Shown: positions 28,205 through 37,482 of the stretch, piece after piece
Numbering within the stretch: position 1 is the stretch's first letter
How the letters are laid out: the number at the start of each line of letters is the position of its first letter
NCBI GenBank assembly: GCA_021203545.1
Contig: JAJQAZ010000065.1
Coordinates: 1 to 49,287 of the forward strand
Direction: 5' to 3'
DNA length: 49,287 nucleotides
DNA from: Tannerellaceae bacterium
Lineage (GTDB): Bacteria > Bacteroidota > Bacteroidia > Bacteroidales > Tannerellaceae
Translations under genes and position numbers: made by a program
Notes under the pieces: generated by a model
Database searches by the model: none
The model's input: the letters and a program-made list of their open reading frames with translations, nothing else
What the model was told of the DNA's origin: nothing

Positions 28205-29860
28205 TCAACTCAGTTCGCCGCGAACAATCTCTTCTTTATCTTTGTCCCAGTATATCGTACGGCCTTCCAGGTAAGCACGGGTACCCATGTGGGCGGTCAT
28301 AGCCTCCTCAAAGGCCTGATCTATATCACAACTTGGTGTTTTGCCCTGACGGATACATTCCAGCCATTCACGGATATGTAAATGGGTTGTATCATACCGT
28401 TTGCCATTTACGTAGGTATAGAGGAGACCCCGTTTGGCAAAATAAAGTTCTGTGGGAGATGTTACAGAGTCGGAACTATTCTGTCCCGGTACATAAGTAT
28501 AGAAAGGATCTTCGGTGGGTATTATGCCCTGTCTGATCTTTTCGGCATAACGGGTCGAATCTCCGTCGACGGTTACTTCCAGAATATTTGAAACTTCCAT
28601 GGAAGCGTCATGTCCCATGAATACTTTCCCGCGATTGCGTGAACTGGCCAGCGTGGCGCTATACAACATCGTCATGTTTTGATCAGGAAATTCAAAGGTA
28701 GTCCGTAACACATCCGGCACCGTACGGCCGTCTTTAAAGAAATAAACACCTCCGGAGGATGTGGCCGAATGAGGAATGCCCACTTTCATGATTTGGTTTA
28801 CCGCATCGTATTCATGTGTCAGCAAATCGCCGGATAATCCTGTACTGTAATCCCACCAGCAACGCCAGCGGAAGAAACGTTCCAGACTGAACTTACTCCG
28901 GTCTTCCGGTCCAATGTAGCGTTCGAGCCCATATTTCATCATGTAATCCGTATACTCTTTGATTCGTTCCGGGTCACCTTCAAACTGTTTCCAGTCTATT
29001 GTCTGTGGGGAAGCGCCTTCAATAATATCATATACCCATGCACCGTTAGGAGAATTACGGTTGGTGCATACCTCAATCAGATTAACGGGGCCTAATAACC
29101 CTTTTCCGATGATCTCGGCGGCTTTCTGGTAACAATCGGTCTGACGTCCCTGGTGTCCTAACTGAAATACGATACTGGTCTCTTTAACCACTTTTCTAAC
29201 TTCATAAGTTTCGGGAACTGTCCATGAGAGAGGCTTTTCTACATACACATGTTTGCCGGCTCTGGCAGCATCTATCGTCATTGTACTGTGCCAGTGGTCA
29301 GGTGTTGCTATGATCACAGCATCAATATCATCCGCAGCCAATAATTCTTTGTAGTGACGGTAACGTTTAGGTGCTTTGCCGTATTTTCCATTACTTCCTT
29401 CTTTATTTATATTGGAACCGGCTAATACCGCATCTTCACTATATACATCAAATATGTCGCAAACACCGTTTACCACCACATTCAGGTCGTCCTGTTCGAG
29501 GTATTGCTGGTAACGGTTATCGTTTCTGTTATTTTTATTCCCCTCAATCATACTGTCGATCCAGGAAGGTTCGGCAAATCCGGCAGCCCGGAGTAATTGT
29601 TTACCACGGATACCAAATCCGATAATACCCAAACGGATTTGTTTTCCATCTGCCGCAGGTTCCAGAAAAGAGGCTCCTTCTTTACTTACCGGAAATATAT
29701 CGGGAATGTTCCGTCCGGTACGTTCCTGCTTTTGTTTTTTATAAACCCCGTATGCCAAAGCGCCTAATACAGGTACTGTAGCCAATGTTTTTAATGCCTC
29801 CCGGCGTCCTTTGGAAGGTTGTTTCTGACCGGGTTCTTTATTTATTTCGTCTGTCGCCAT
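28205..29860 (-). CDS. Gfo/Idh/MocA family oxidoreductase
   Basis: NAD(P)-dependent sugar or glycoside oxidoreductase. 551 residues. N-terminal KGRREALKTLATVPVLGALAYGVY looks like an export signal or membrane anchor with a twin-arginine-like start; then the Rossmann fold (RLGIIGFGIRGKQLL, about 76-90), IATPDHWHST, and the VYVEKPLSWTVPETY active-site segment with the family Lys, followed by the C-terminal beta-sheet domain. Follows a DoxX gene by 4 bases. The second oxidoreductase (31374-32855) and a DUF1080 protein are nearby, which suggests oxidation of a sugar at C3 in an oxidative glycan pathway. The substrate is unknown. Confidence 0.9.
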   Translation of the reverse strand: MATDEINKEPGQKQPSKGRREALKTLATVPVLGALAYGVYKKQKQERTGRNIPDIFPVSKEGASFLEPAADGKQIRLGIIGFGIRGKQLLRAAGFAEPSWIDSMIEGNKNNRNDNRYQQYLEQDDLNVVVNGVCDIFDVYSEDAVLAGSNINKEGSNGKYGKAPKRYRHYKELLAADDIDAVIIATPDHWHSTMTIDAARAGKHVYVEKPLSWTVPETYEVRKVVKETSIVFQLGHQGRQTDCYQKAAEIIGKGLLGPVNLIEVCTNRNSPNGAWVYDIIEGASPQTIDWKQFEGDPERIKEYTDYMMKYGLERYIGPEDRSKFSLERFFRWRCWWDYSTGLSGDLLTHEYDAVNQIMKVGIPHSATSSGGVYFFKDGRTVPDVLRTTFEFPDQNMTMLYSATLASSRNRGKVFMGHDASMEVSNILEVTVDGDSTRYAEKIRQGIIPTEDPFYTYVPGQNSSDSVTSPTELYFAKRGLLYTYVNGKRYDTTHLHIREWLECIRQGKTPSCDIDQAFEEAMTAHMGTRAYLEGRTIYWDKDKEEIVRGELS

Positions 29861-29864
29861 TGCT

Positions 29865-30374
29865 TCAAATTAGTTTGTAAGTAATAAAAAATGAAGGCAC
29901 CCGTTTAATTAATAGCCGGTCTAATCCGATAACTCTGGCTGTAGGATAGGCAAAAAGTGCTCCTAAAGCAGCAAACTCTACCAGATTTTTGTCAATCCAG
30001 AGATAAGAGCCTTCGAAAGGCATTAGATAAGAAAGTCCTACAAGAGAAGGGTGGGATAATGAATACATAACTAAAAGGCACATTCCCCCGATACAGGCCA
30101 AACGAGCCATACAACCGGCTATCAGAGCAAAACCAATAAGAACCAAGCTCCATTCATTGACGAAATTAATAACCTGCATCAATCCGGCATTTTGAGTCAG
30201 CTTGATAAAAAAGTCGGCGGCAGGACCTTTTGAATCCAATAAATAGGGGAGGGAAGTCCATTTGGGATTTAACAATTTAACAATCCCTTCATACAGAAAA
30301 TGCCAGCCGATAAATACGCGCAATATAACTAACCACGTTAGTTGCGGTTTGGTATAACAATATTGAATATCCAT
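29865..30374 (-). CDS. DoxX-family membrane protein
   Basis: 169 residues, four membrane helices. LRVFIGWHFLYEGIVKLLNPKW at the N-terminus and the late LVEFAALGALFAYP are typical of the DoxX/SURF4-like quinol-associated family. It directly precedes the 28205-29860 oxidoreductase and probably belongs to its operon, perhaps passing electrons from the cofactor to the quinone pool. That link is inference. Confidence 0.85.
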   Translation of the reverse strand: MDIQYCYTKPQLTWLVILRVFIGWHFLYEGIVKLLNPKWTSLPYLLDSKGPAADFFIKLTQNAGLMQVINFVNEWSLVLIGFALIAGCMARLACIGGMCLLVMYSLSHPSLVGLSYLMPFEGSYLWIDKNLVEFAALGALFAYPTARVIGLDRLLIKRVPSFFITYKLI

Positions 30375-30413
30375 TAAATATGATCTAAGAATGAAATTAT
30401 AAATATATAACAG

Positions 30414-30457
30414 AAAATACCCGGAGCTGAATTGGTTATTCAGGCTCCGGGTATTTT
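30414..30457. terminator. Symmetric strong terminator
   Basis: AAAATACCCGGAGC and GGCTCCGGGTATTTT form a long stem around a TGAA...TTCA loop. A-run on one side and T-run on the other allow function both ways. It splits the DUF1080 gene from the DoxX gene, so the cluster is two transcripts or has read-through. Confidence 0.9.
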
Positions 30458-30497
30458 AGTATGTGAGATTAAAAACTCCTGTTATCCGTTAGTAGGA

Positions 30498-31346
30498 TTA
30501 ATCCAGGATTTTTACTTTCATGTTGCGGAACCATACATCATCACCATGATCCTGTAATCCGATGAATCCTTCACGGTTTTCGCCACCGCAGTTCAGCAAT
30601 AATTCATATGCCAGAGGCCATTTGTCCTTGCTGAATTTGCTATTATCAAGCATTTCTTTCCATTGTTGTGTCCACAGGTGATATTCAACAACAGCCTCGC
30701 CGTTCTGATAATAAACAACAGTGCCTTTATAGCAAAGAATTTTACCGGAATTCCATTCACCGTAAGGTTTGGAATTTTGAGGTTTAGCCGGGATCATGTC
30801 ATATAAAGAGGCCGACATGCGGTTACCATCTTTACCTAAACGGGCATCGGGATGATTTTCGTTATCCAATACCTGGTATTCCGGAGAAGAAATATAAGAA
30901 GGCTGGTCTTCTACTTCCTGGATCAGGATAAATACACCAGAGTTAGAACCTTTAGCCACTTTCCATTCGAATTCGAATTCGAAGTTTTGTAATTTGTGTG
31001 CAAAGATCAGGTCACCACCGTCACCTTCCTGTGCTTCACCACCTCCGGTTCCGTTAAATTTGATAGCTCCGTCTTCGACAGTCCAGCGTGCAGGAACAAC
31101 TGTTTGGTTGTATCCCCGCCAGCCATTCAGGCTTTTACCATCAAAAATAGTAATCCAGCCATCGGCATCTTTAGGAAAATTATCTAAATCTACAGTAGGC
31201 AAATCCAGTAATTTGTATTCAGGAACTTCTGCTTCCGCTTCTACTTTTGTTTCGGCAGTCGTTTCTGCTTTGTTGCTTCCACCCCCACAGGAAGTGAAGA
31301 AACACATCATAACTGCTGCACTCGCTAATAATACTGACTTTTTCAT
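30498..31346 (-). CDS. DUF1080 (3-keto-disaccharide hydrolase type) lipoprotein
   Basis: 282 residues. Lipoprotein signal (MKKSVLLASA...FFTSCGGGS), then a concanavalin-like beta-sandwich with DGWITIFDGKSLNGWRGY, FEFEFEWKVAKGSNSGVFILIQE, SPEYQVLDNENHPDA and the ending GFIGLQDHGDDVWFRNMKVKIL, the standard DUF1080 pattern. Known members act on 3-keto-glycosides made by Gfo/Idh/MocA oxidoreductases. It follows such an oxidoreductase gene by 27 bases, so one operon is likely. Actual reaction is inference. Confidence 0.9.
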   Translation of the reverse strand: MKKSVLLASAAVMMCFFTSCGGGSNKAETTAETKVEAEAEVPEYKLLDLPTVDLDNFPKDADGWITIFDGKSLNGWRGYNQTVVPARWTVEDGAIKFNGTGGGEAQEGDGGDLIFAHKLQNFEFEFEWKVAKGSNSGVFILIQEVEDQPSYISSPEYQVLDNENHPDARLGKDGNRMSASLYDMIPAKPQNSKPYGEWNSGKILCYKGTVVYYQNGEAVVEYHLWTQQWKEMLDNSKFSKDKWPLAYELLLNCGGENREGFIGLQDHGDDVWFRNMKVKILD

Positions 31347-31373
31347 TTTTCTTTGATACTATTTTTTATTTAA

Positions 31374-32855
31374 TTATTTCGGCATATCAACCAGATTCCA
31401 ACCTGCACGATAATTGTGCTTGATCAGTTCTTCTGCAAATTGTTTTGCATTGATCGGATCTGTTTTATCTTTCGCAAATGTAGGATGCCCATCTTTAATT
31501 TTGAATCCGTCACGGATTACGATTTCGATCGTTTCGTCATCACCGATGTTAGTGAAGCGCATGTTAGGACCATCCCACAGAAGTTCTTTATTCAGTTCCT
31601 GTAAACGAACAGCCAATACACCCATAACTACCATTTCGTTGAATGGTCCTGCTTCAGAGAAGTCGGATTTGGTTTTCACGCGGCTAGCTGCATTTTCTTT
31701 AGCAGCACGGATAAAGTCTTTTTCGTGACCACCGCTTGTTGCATCAGGAACCCGGCGGCATACTTTAGGAGCATTTGGTACACGTCCTGATAATAACCAG
31801 GGTCTTACACCATAGCAACCGCACATCAGTGTGTCTTTTGTTCCGTGGAAAATTACACCACCACCTTCGTCGTTCATGTTTCTTCCGGCAGGGAATCCTA
31901 CAGGCATTGGCGGACGAAGTCCTCCATCATACCAGTGTACTTCTACTTCAGGAAGAGCTACTTTCGGCATATTATCACGAGCCGGGAAAATAAGTTGTAC
32001 GTGTTGTGCACTTGGAGCACAATCTCTTAACAATAAGGTAGACGATCCCTGAACTCTTGTTGGGTATCCCAGTTTCAAACCTTTAAATACAGGATGAAGG
32101 ATGTGGCAAGCCATATCGCCCAATGCTCCGGTACCATATGACCACCAACCACGCCAGTTCCATGGATGATAAATGTTATTGTAAGGTTTCAATTCTGCCG
32201 GACCGGTAAACAGATCCCAGTTCAGAGTTGAAGGAATTTTGTCCGCTTTTTCAGGAGTCATTAATCCCTGTGGCCATATCGGACGGTCAGTGAACGCTTC
32301 AACTTTGGTTACTTCACCGATTTCACCATTCCAGATCCACTCACAGATCAGGTCTACACCTTCTGCAGAAGAACCCTGGTTACCCATTTGAGTAGCTACC
32401 TGGTATTTATCAGCCAGTTTAGTAAGCAGGCGTGATTCATATACAGAGTGAGTCAACGGTTTTTCGCAATACACATGTTTACCCATGCTGATCGCATCAG
32501 AAGCAATAATAGCGTGAGTATGGTCGGCAGTAGCTACCATAACCGCATCAATCGAGCTACCCATTTCATCGAACATCTTGCGATAGTCCCAATACTTTTT
32601 AGCCTGCGAATAACGATCGAAAGTTTTCTTAGCGTACTTCCAGTCTACATCACACATAGCTACCAGGTTTTCACCTTCCATGTTGCGCAATACACCTGCA
32701 CCTCTACCACCAATACCAACACCGGCAATATTCAATTTGTCTGTTGGTGCGGTATGTCCATGACTTTTACCTAAAATAGAATTCGGAACAATGGTTAATG
32801 CAGCAGCTGCTACTGTTCCTTTTTGAAGAAAAGATCTTCTTGAAATGTTTGACAT
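31374..32855 (-). CDS. Gfo/Idh/MocA family oxidoreductase, exported
   Basis: 493 residues. Twin-arginine-type signal (SRRSFLQKGTVAAAALTIVPNSILG) implies export with a bound nucleotide cofactor. Rossmann motif NIAGVGIGGRGAGVL (about 42-56), ATADHTHAIIA, VYCEKPLTHSVYESR with the family Lys, then the C-terminal substrate domain. First gene of the unit, with a promoter at 32939-32968. Together with the DUF1080 lipoprotein it probably oxidises a glycoside in the periplasm before cleavage. Substrate unknown. Confidence 0.92.
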   Translation of the reverse strand: MSNISRRSFLQKGTVAAAALTIVPNSILGKSHGHTAPTDKLNIAGVGIGGRGAGVLRNMEGENLVAMCDVDWKYAKKTFDRYSQAKKYWDYRKMFDEMGSSIDAVMVATADHTHAIIASDAISMGKHVYCEKPLTHSVYESRLLTKLADKYQVATQMGNQGSSAEGVDLICEWIWNGEIGEVTKVEAFTDRPIWPQGLMTPEKADKIPSTLNWDLFTGPAELKPYNNIYHPWNWRGWWSYGTGALGDMACHILHPVFKGLKLGYPTRVQGSSTLLLRDCAPSAQHVQLIFPARDNMPKVALPEVEVHWYDGGLRPPMPVGFPAGRNMNDEGGGVIFHGTKDTLMCGCYGVRPWLLSGRVPNAPKVCRRVPDATSGGHEKDFIRAAKENAASRVKTKSDFSEAGPFNEMVVMGVLAVRLQELNKELLWDGPNMRFTNIGDDETIEIVIRDGFKIKDGHPTFAKDKTDPINAKQFAEELIKHNYRAGWNLVDMPK

Positions 32856-32938
32856 AATACTTTAATTTAAAAGAGATTAGCACTTAAAATATATAATATT
32901 GTTAATTGTCAGCGACTTTATTCTGGTCCAAATTGGCA

Positions 32939-32968
32939 CAAATATAACCAATACCATGCTGAGAACAA
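32939..32968 (-). promoter_or_regulatory. Promoter of the oxidoreductase/DUF1080 unit
   Basis: Minus strand reads CTTG, 19 bases, then TATATTTG, a good fit to the Bacteroidetes promoter. It lies about 85 bases before the start codon. Confidence 0.65.
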
Positions 32969-33173
32969 GGTTTTAGCTGTCCTTTCTGTGTTAAAATAAA
33001 TATTTTTAACAATAATTAAACACAAATATTTATTGCCTGTTTTTACTATTCTTCTATCACAAATATATACAATAATTGGATGTGTTTAACCGTTATTTTT
33101 AAGTAGAAACGTATTTGATATAGTTTTCGGTGAGATTTCTTTCAGTTTATTTTCCTTTTTAAAGGAATGTTTT

Positions 33174-33181
33174 TATATTTG
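33174..33181 (+). promoter_or_regulatory. Promoter -7 element of the cyd operon
   Basis: TATATTTG matches TAnnTTTG 65 bases before the DUF4492-like gene. The -33 element is weak. Confidence 0.45.
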
Positions 33182-33245
33182 ACTGACATTTGCAATAATT
33201 CAACAAACCTCGAATCACTGTTGTTATATAATATAAGTTTAAAGT

Positions 33246-33410
33246 ATGAAACAAAAACCGGTAGATGTAGGAATAGTAAACTTTTATCCGGAAGGTTTCC
33301 GGGAAAGTAAACCAGGGAAAATACTCTGTATGATTATTCCGGTCAGACTGTTTACTCTGTTCTGTGGCCTAATATTCTGTGAATTAAATGAACGCGCAAT
33401 AAATCCTTAA
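33246..33410 (+). CDS. DUF4492-like small protein before cydA
   Basis: 54 codons. The core VNFYPEGFRESKPGKILCMIIPVRLFTLF matches the short DUF4492 proteins usually encoded just before cydA in Bacteroidetes (FYxEGFRxM...GKxLW.II..KLF). One membrane helix. The last residues do not look like the family; one extra base near 33358 would end the protein as LFLWPNIL, closer to the usual F-P-N-F-L ending, so the tail may be another read error. Probably an assembly or accessory factor of cytochrome bd; role is inference. Confidence 0.7.
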   Translation: MKQKPVDVGIVNFYPEGFRESKPGKILCMIIPVRLFTLFCGLIFCELNERAINP

Positions 33411-33422
33411 AAAAATTGTCTT

Positions 33423-34996
33423 ATGATTGAAAATGTTGACATTTCGCTAATCGATTGGTCAAGGGCGCAATTTGCACTTACAGCCATGTATCACTGGCTT
33501 TTTGTACCACTAACTCTTGGTTTGGGTATCATAATGGCTATCATGGAGACCATTTATTACAAAACGGGAAGGGAGTTCTGGAAAACGACTGCTAAATTCT
33601 GGCAGAAAATGTTCGGAATTAACTTCGTTATTGGTATAGCTACCGGGTTGATTCTTGAATTCGAGTTCGGAACAAACTGGTCAAACTATAGCTGGTTTGT
33701 GGGCGACATATTTGGTGCTCCGCTGGCAATCGAAGCTATTGTGGCTTTCTTTTTGGAAGCAACTTTCATCGCGGTTATGTTTTTTGGCTGGAATAAAGTA
33801 AGCAAAGGATTCCACCTGGCCTCTACCTGGTTAACATTTGCCGGGGCTACTCTTTCTGCTTTATGGATACTTATCGCGAATGCCTGGATGCAGTATCCGG
33901 TAGGTATGCAATTTAATCCGGATACGGTACGAAATGAAATGTTTGATTTTGCAGCTGTGGTCTTCTCGCCGGTTGCGATTAATAAATTTTTCCATACAGT
34001 TTTTCCGGTTGGATTGTCGGGGCTATCTTTACAATGGGAGTAGGAGCCTGGTACCTGATCAGGAACCGGGAAAAAGAGTTCGCTATGGCCAGTATTAAAA
34101 TCGGAGCAATTTTTGGATTGGTGGCCTCTTTGTTGGTTCTTTATACCGGCGATGGTTCCGGTTATCAGGTAGCTCAGAAGCAACCGATGAAACTGGCGGC
34201 TATGGAAGGGCTTTATAAAGGTGAAAACGGGGCCGGGCTGGTTGCTATCGGCCTGTTAAATCCTAAGAAACAAAGTTATGACGACGGGGTTGGTCCTTTT
34301 CTATTTAATATCCGCATGCCTAAATTGTTATCCATGCTGGCAGAACGTGATATGGATGCCTTTGTTCCGGGTATTGATGACATCCTGGAAGGTGGATACG
34401 AACTAAAAGACGGTTCGAAAGCCTTATCGGCAGAAGAAAAAATAGAGAAAGGGAAAATCGCTATTCAGGCATTAGCCGCTTACCGGGAGGCATCCAAAAA
34501 ACAGGATGAACAGGAAATGAAACGCCAGCGTTCTGTTCTGGACGAGAACTTTTCTTATTTCGGATACGGATATATTACGGATCCGGCCCATCTGATACCG
34601 CCAGTCGGGCTTACCTTTTATTCTTTCCACATAATGGTTATTCTGGGATGTTATTTTATCCTTTTATTCCTGGTAGTACTCTTCTTTGCGTATAAAAAGG
34701 ATCTTACAAAGATAAAATGGTTGCAGTGGATATGTTTGCTTTCCATTCCGTTGGCTTATATTGCAGGCCAGGCAGGCTGGATCGTGGCCGAAGTAGGACG
34801 GCAACCCTGGGCCATACAGGATATTATGCCCACAGCAGTAGCGGTTTCGCAGCTGAAAACCTCGTCTGTACAGATTACTTTCTTTACTTTCCTGGCCCTG
34901 TTTACTGTTTTATTGATTGCAGAAATAGGAATCATGGTGAAAGCAATTAAAAAAGGCCCCGAAACCGGGAATGATATATCTAAAGAACTTCATTAA
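33423..34996 (+). CDS. cydA: Cytochrome bd oxidase subunit I, frameshifted as read
   Basis: Quinol-oxidising, haem-bearing subunit of the high-affinity terminal oxidase in the inner membrane. The first piece (33423-34043) has YHWLFVPLTLGLGIIMAIMET with the haem His and LEFEFGTNWSNYSWFVGD; the second (34034-34996) has the Q-loop region and GQAGWIVAEVGRQPW. The two meet at T5 (34000-34004); one more T reads FHTVFSGWIVGAIFTMGVGAW and gives exactly 524 residues, normal for CydA. Lies 12 bases after the DUF4492-like gene and 2 bases before cydB. Loss of this gene would impair nanaerobic respiration, so a read error is likelier than a real break. Confidence 0.95.
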
Positions 34997-34998
34997 AC

Positions 34999-36158
34999 TT
35001 GAATATTATGGATAGCACATATAGTTTTCTTCAACATTACTGGTGGTTGGTTGTCTCTTTGTTAGGCGCCTTCCTGGTATTTCTGTTATTTGTGCAGGGC
35101 GGACAGTCTCTGCTTTTCACTTTAGGAAAGACGGATACGCAACAAAAAATGCTGCTTAATTCCACCGGCCGTAAATGGGAGTTCACATTTACAACATTGG
35201 TTACTTTTGGGGGAGCCTTTTTTGCCTCCTTTCCTCTTTTTTATTCAACAAGCTTCGGCGGGGCCTACTGGGTGTGGATGCTTATACTCCTGTGTTTCGT
35301 TCTGCAGGCTGTTTCATATGAATACCAGAATAAAAAAGGCAATCTGTTAGGTAAAAAGACTTATCAGATATTTCTTATCATAAACGGCGTTGCCGGACCT
35401 GTTTTGTTAGGTACTGCAGTGGCAACCTTCTTTAATGGAGCCGAATTCTTTGTCCGGAAAGACCAGTTAACCGATCTTGCCATGCCGGCGATATCGTCCT
35501 GGGCCACTCCCTGGCATGGGCTTGAAGCCGCCTTTGTGATCTGGAACTTATGTCTCGGGCTTGCCGTATTTTTCCTGGCCCGGGTATTGGCTATTCTATA
35601 TTTTATTAATAATATAGAAGAGGCGGATATTCTATCCCGCTGCCGCAAACAGTTAATCCCGAATACCGGTTTATTCCTTTTGTTCTTTCTGGTATTTTTA
35701 GGCCATGTCTTGTTGAAAGACGGATTTGCAGTAGATCCCGCGACTGCGGAAGTATATATGCAGCCCTATAAATATTTATGAATCTTTTGCAGATGCCTTA
35801 TTTGGCAATTGTTTTACTGTTGGGAGTAGCAGGGGTATTGTATGGCATTATAAAAACAATTCTTACTCCGGAGTGGCATAAAGGTATCTGGTTTGCCGGA
35901 ACAGGAACAGTACTTACTGTTTTGGCTTTATTACTGTGTGCCGGATGGAATAATACGGCTTATTATCCTTCATTGGCTGATTTGCAAAGCTCGCTTACTA
36001 TTGCAAACAGCTCATCCAGTTTCTTTACATTGAAGGTGATGAGTTATGTATCTCTTTTGGTTCCGTTTGTACTGGCTTACATCTTTTATGCCTGGAGATC
36101 TCTTGATTTGCATAAAATAACCAGCGATGATGTAACAGGAAATGATCATTCTTATTGA
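34999..36158 (+). CDS. cydB: Cytochrome bd oxidase subunit II, frameshifted as read
   Basis: Second membrane subunit of cytochrome bd. First piece (34999-35781) starts SFLQHYWWLVVSLLGAFLVFLLFVQGGQSLL, the usual CydB N-terminus of Bacteroidetes; the second (35778-36158) has the last helices. One more base at T3/A (35775-35778) joins QPYKY to MNLLQMPYLAIVLLLGVAGVLYG and gives 386 residues, the normal length. Translation begins 2 bases after cydA. As with cydA the simplest reading is a sequencing error. Confidence 0.94.
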
Positions 36159-36178
36159 TACGGATAGACATAAAAAAG

Positions 36179-36208
36179 GAAACGGCGCAACTAACGTTGG
36201 GCCGTTTC
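36179..36208 (+). terminator. Hairpin after cydB
   Basis: GAAACGGC and GCCGTTTC pair around a 14-base loop, 20 bases after the cydB stop. T-run is poor, so a terminator is likely but not certain. Confidence 0.5.
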
Positions 36209-36388
36209 TACATTTAACCGTTTTAAACAAAAAGAAAAAGTTAGTTAAGGTTTAGAACAAAATATAATATTAAATCATATTTTTCGTTTTCAAAACGTAC
36301 TGTTTGTACGTACCACAAAGATACGTAAATATTTATTTCATGCCAATTTATTCATACTTTTTTTGCATAATTTAGACAAACACCCTTC

Positions 36389-36406
36389 TATTTTTGCCTA
36401 TCTTTG
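36389..36406 (+). promoter_or_regulatory. Promoter -7 element(s) of rnz
   Basis: Two overlapping-range matches to TAnnTTTG: TATTTTTG (36389-36396) and TATCTTTG (36399-36406). Either lies 25-40 bases before the ATG at 36433 and shows that an earlier start at 36394 is not used. Confidence 0.5.
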
Positions 36407-36432
36407 ATCAATCTTATAGATATTGGATTTGC

Positions 36433-37347
36433 ATGTTGAAATTTGAAGTAAATATATTAGGGTGTGGTTCTGTTCTGCCGACAACCAAACATAATCTTAG
36501 TTCGCAGGTATTAAATATAAATAATCATCTATACATGGTTGATTGTGGCGAGGGTACCCAGTTGCAGTTACGTCGTTTACGTCTTAACTTCAACAGGCTT
36601 CAGCATATTTTTATCTCTCATTTACACGGAGACCATTTTTTTGGTTTACCCGGGCTAATATCAACTTTCTCACTTTTAGGCCGTACCTCTGCTTTGACTA
36701 TTCATGCAGAGAAGGAGCTGGGCGCTTATTTAATACCTATCCTTGACAAATATTGTAAAGATCGCCCTTTTGAACTGATGATACATCCCATTGATCCGGA
36801 AAAGCACGAAGTAATATGGGAAGATAAGACCGTAACAGTCTATTCTATTCCTTTAAAACACCGGGTTCCTACCTGTGGATTCCTTTTCCGGGAGAAACCC
36901 AGAGAACCTCATCTTATAAAAGAGATGATTGATTTTTATAAAATTCCGGTCAAAGAGTTGCAACTGATAAAAAAAGGGGCGGACTTTATTACTCCTGACG
37001 GTGAGGTGGTGGCAAATAAACGGCTAACAAAGCCGGCTCTTCTTCCCAGAAGCTATGCTTACTGTTCGGATACGGCCTATAATCCGGAGATAATCCCATT
37101 TATTCAGGGAGTAGATATGCTTTATCACGAAGCAACTTTTGCAGAAAAAGATAAAGAAAGAGCCCGGCAAACCTGCCATTCAACTGCTATAGATGCAGCT
37201 ACTATCGCCAGAGAGGCAAAAGCCGGAAAGTTAGTGTTAGGACATTTCTCTGCAAGGTATAAGGACGAGGCCATATTTTTGTCTGAAGCAAAAACTGTTT
37301 TTGAAAATACACAGCTTGCAGGGGAGAATAGTGTAATTGTCTTGTAA
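36433..37347 (+). CDS. rnz: Ribonuclease Z
   Basis: Endonuclease that trims tRNA 3' trailers. 304 residues from the ATG at 36433, close to usual RNase Z length. Metallo-beta-lactamase motif HLHGDH (63-68) after a conserved N-terminus (ILGCGSVLPTT, VDCGEGTQLQLRR), the exosite arm around residues 150-190, YCSDTAYN, YHEATF and the late HSTAIDAATIAREA and LVLGHFSARY. Single gene between cydB and rprX. Confidence 0.94.
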   Translation: MLKFEVNILGCGSVLPTTKHNLSSQVLNINNHLYMVDCGEGTQLQLRRLRLNFNRLQHIFISHLHGDHFFGLPGLISTFSLLGRTSALTIHAEKELGAYLIPILDKYCKDRPFELMIHPIDPEKHEVIWEDKTVTVYSIPLKHRVPTCGFLFREKPREPHLIKEMIDFYKIPVKELQLIKKGADFITPDGEVVANKRLTKPALLPRSYAYCSDTAYNPEIIPFIQGVDMLYHEATFAEKDKERARQTCHSTAIDAATIAREAKAGKLVLGHFSARYKDEAIFLSEAKTVFENTQLAGENSVIVL

Positions 37348-37482
37348 TCTGTATTTTGCTTTATTTAGGCTTGTCTTATGAAATGATTTTTAAGAAATTT
37401 GCTGCCTGTTTTTTACCTTTTTTGTGTGAATATTAAACTAAAATACGCTTTATTTGTTCCATTATTTGAGTAATATAAAAAT

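Larger units (their letters stand above)
32856..33245. other. Divergent control region between the oxidoreductase unit and the cyd unit
   Basis: A/T-rich, no gene or repeat family. It holds a promoter for the minus-strand oxidoreductase and a -7 element for the plus-strand cyd genes. Confidence 0.65.
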
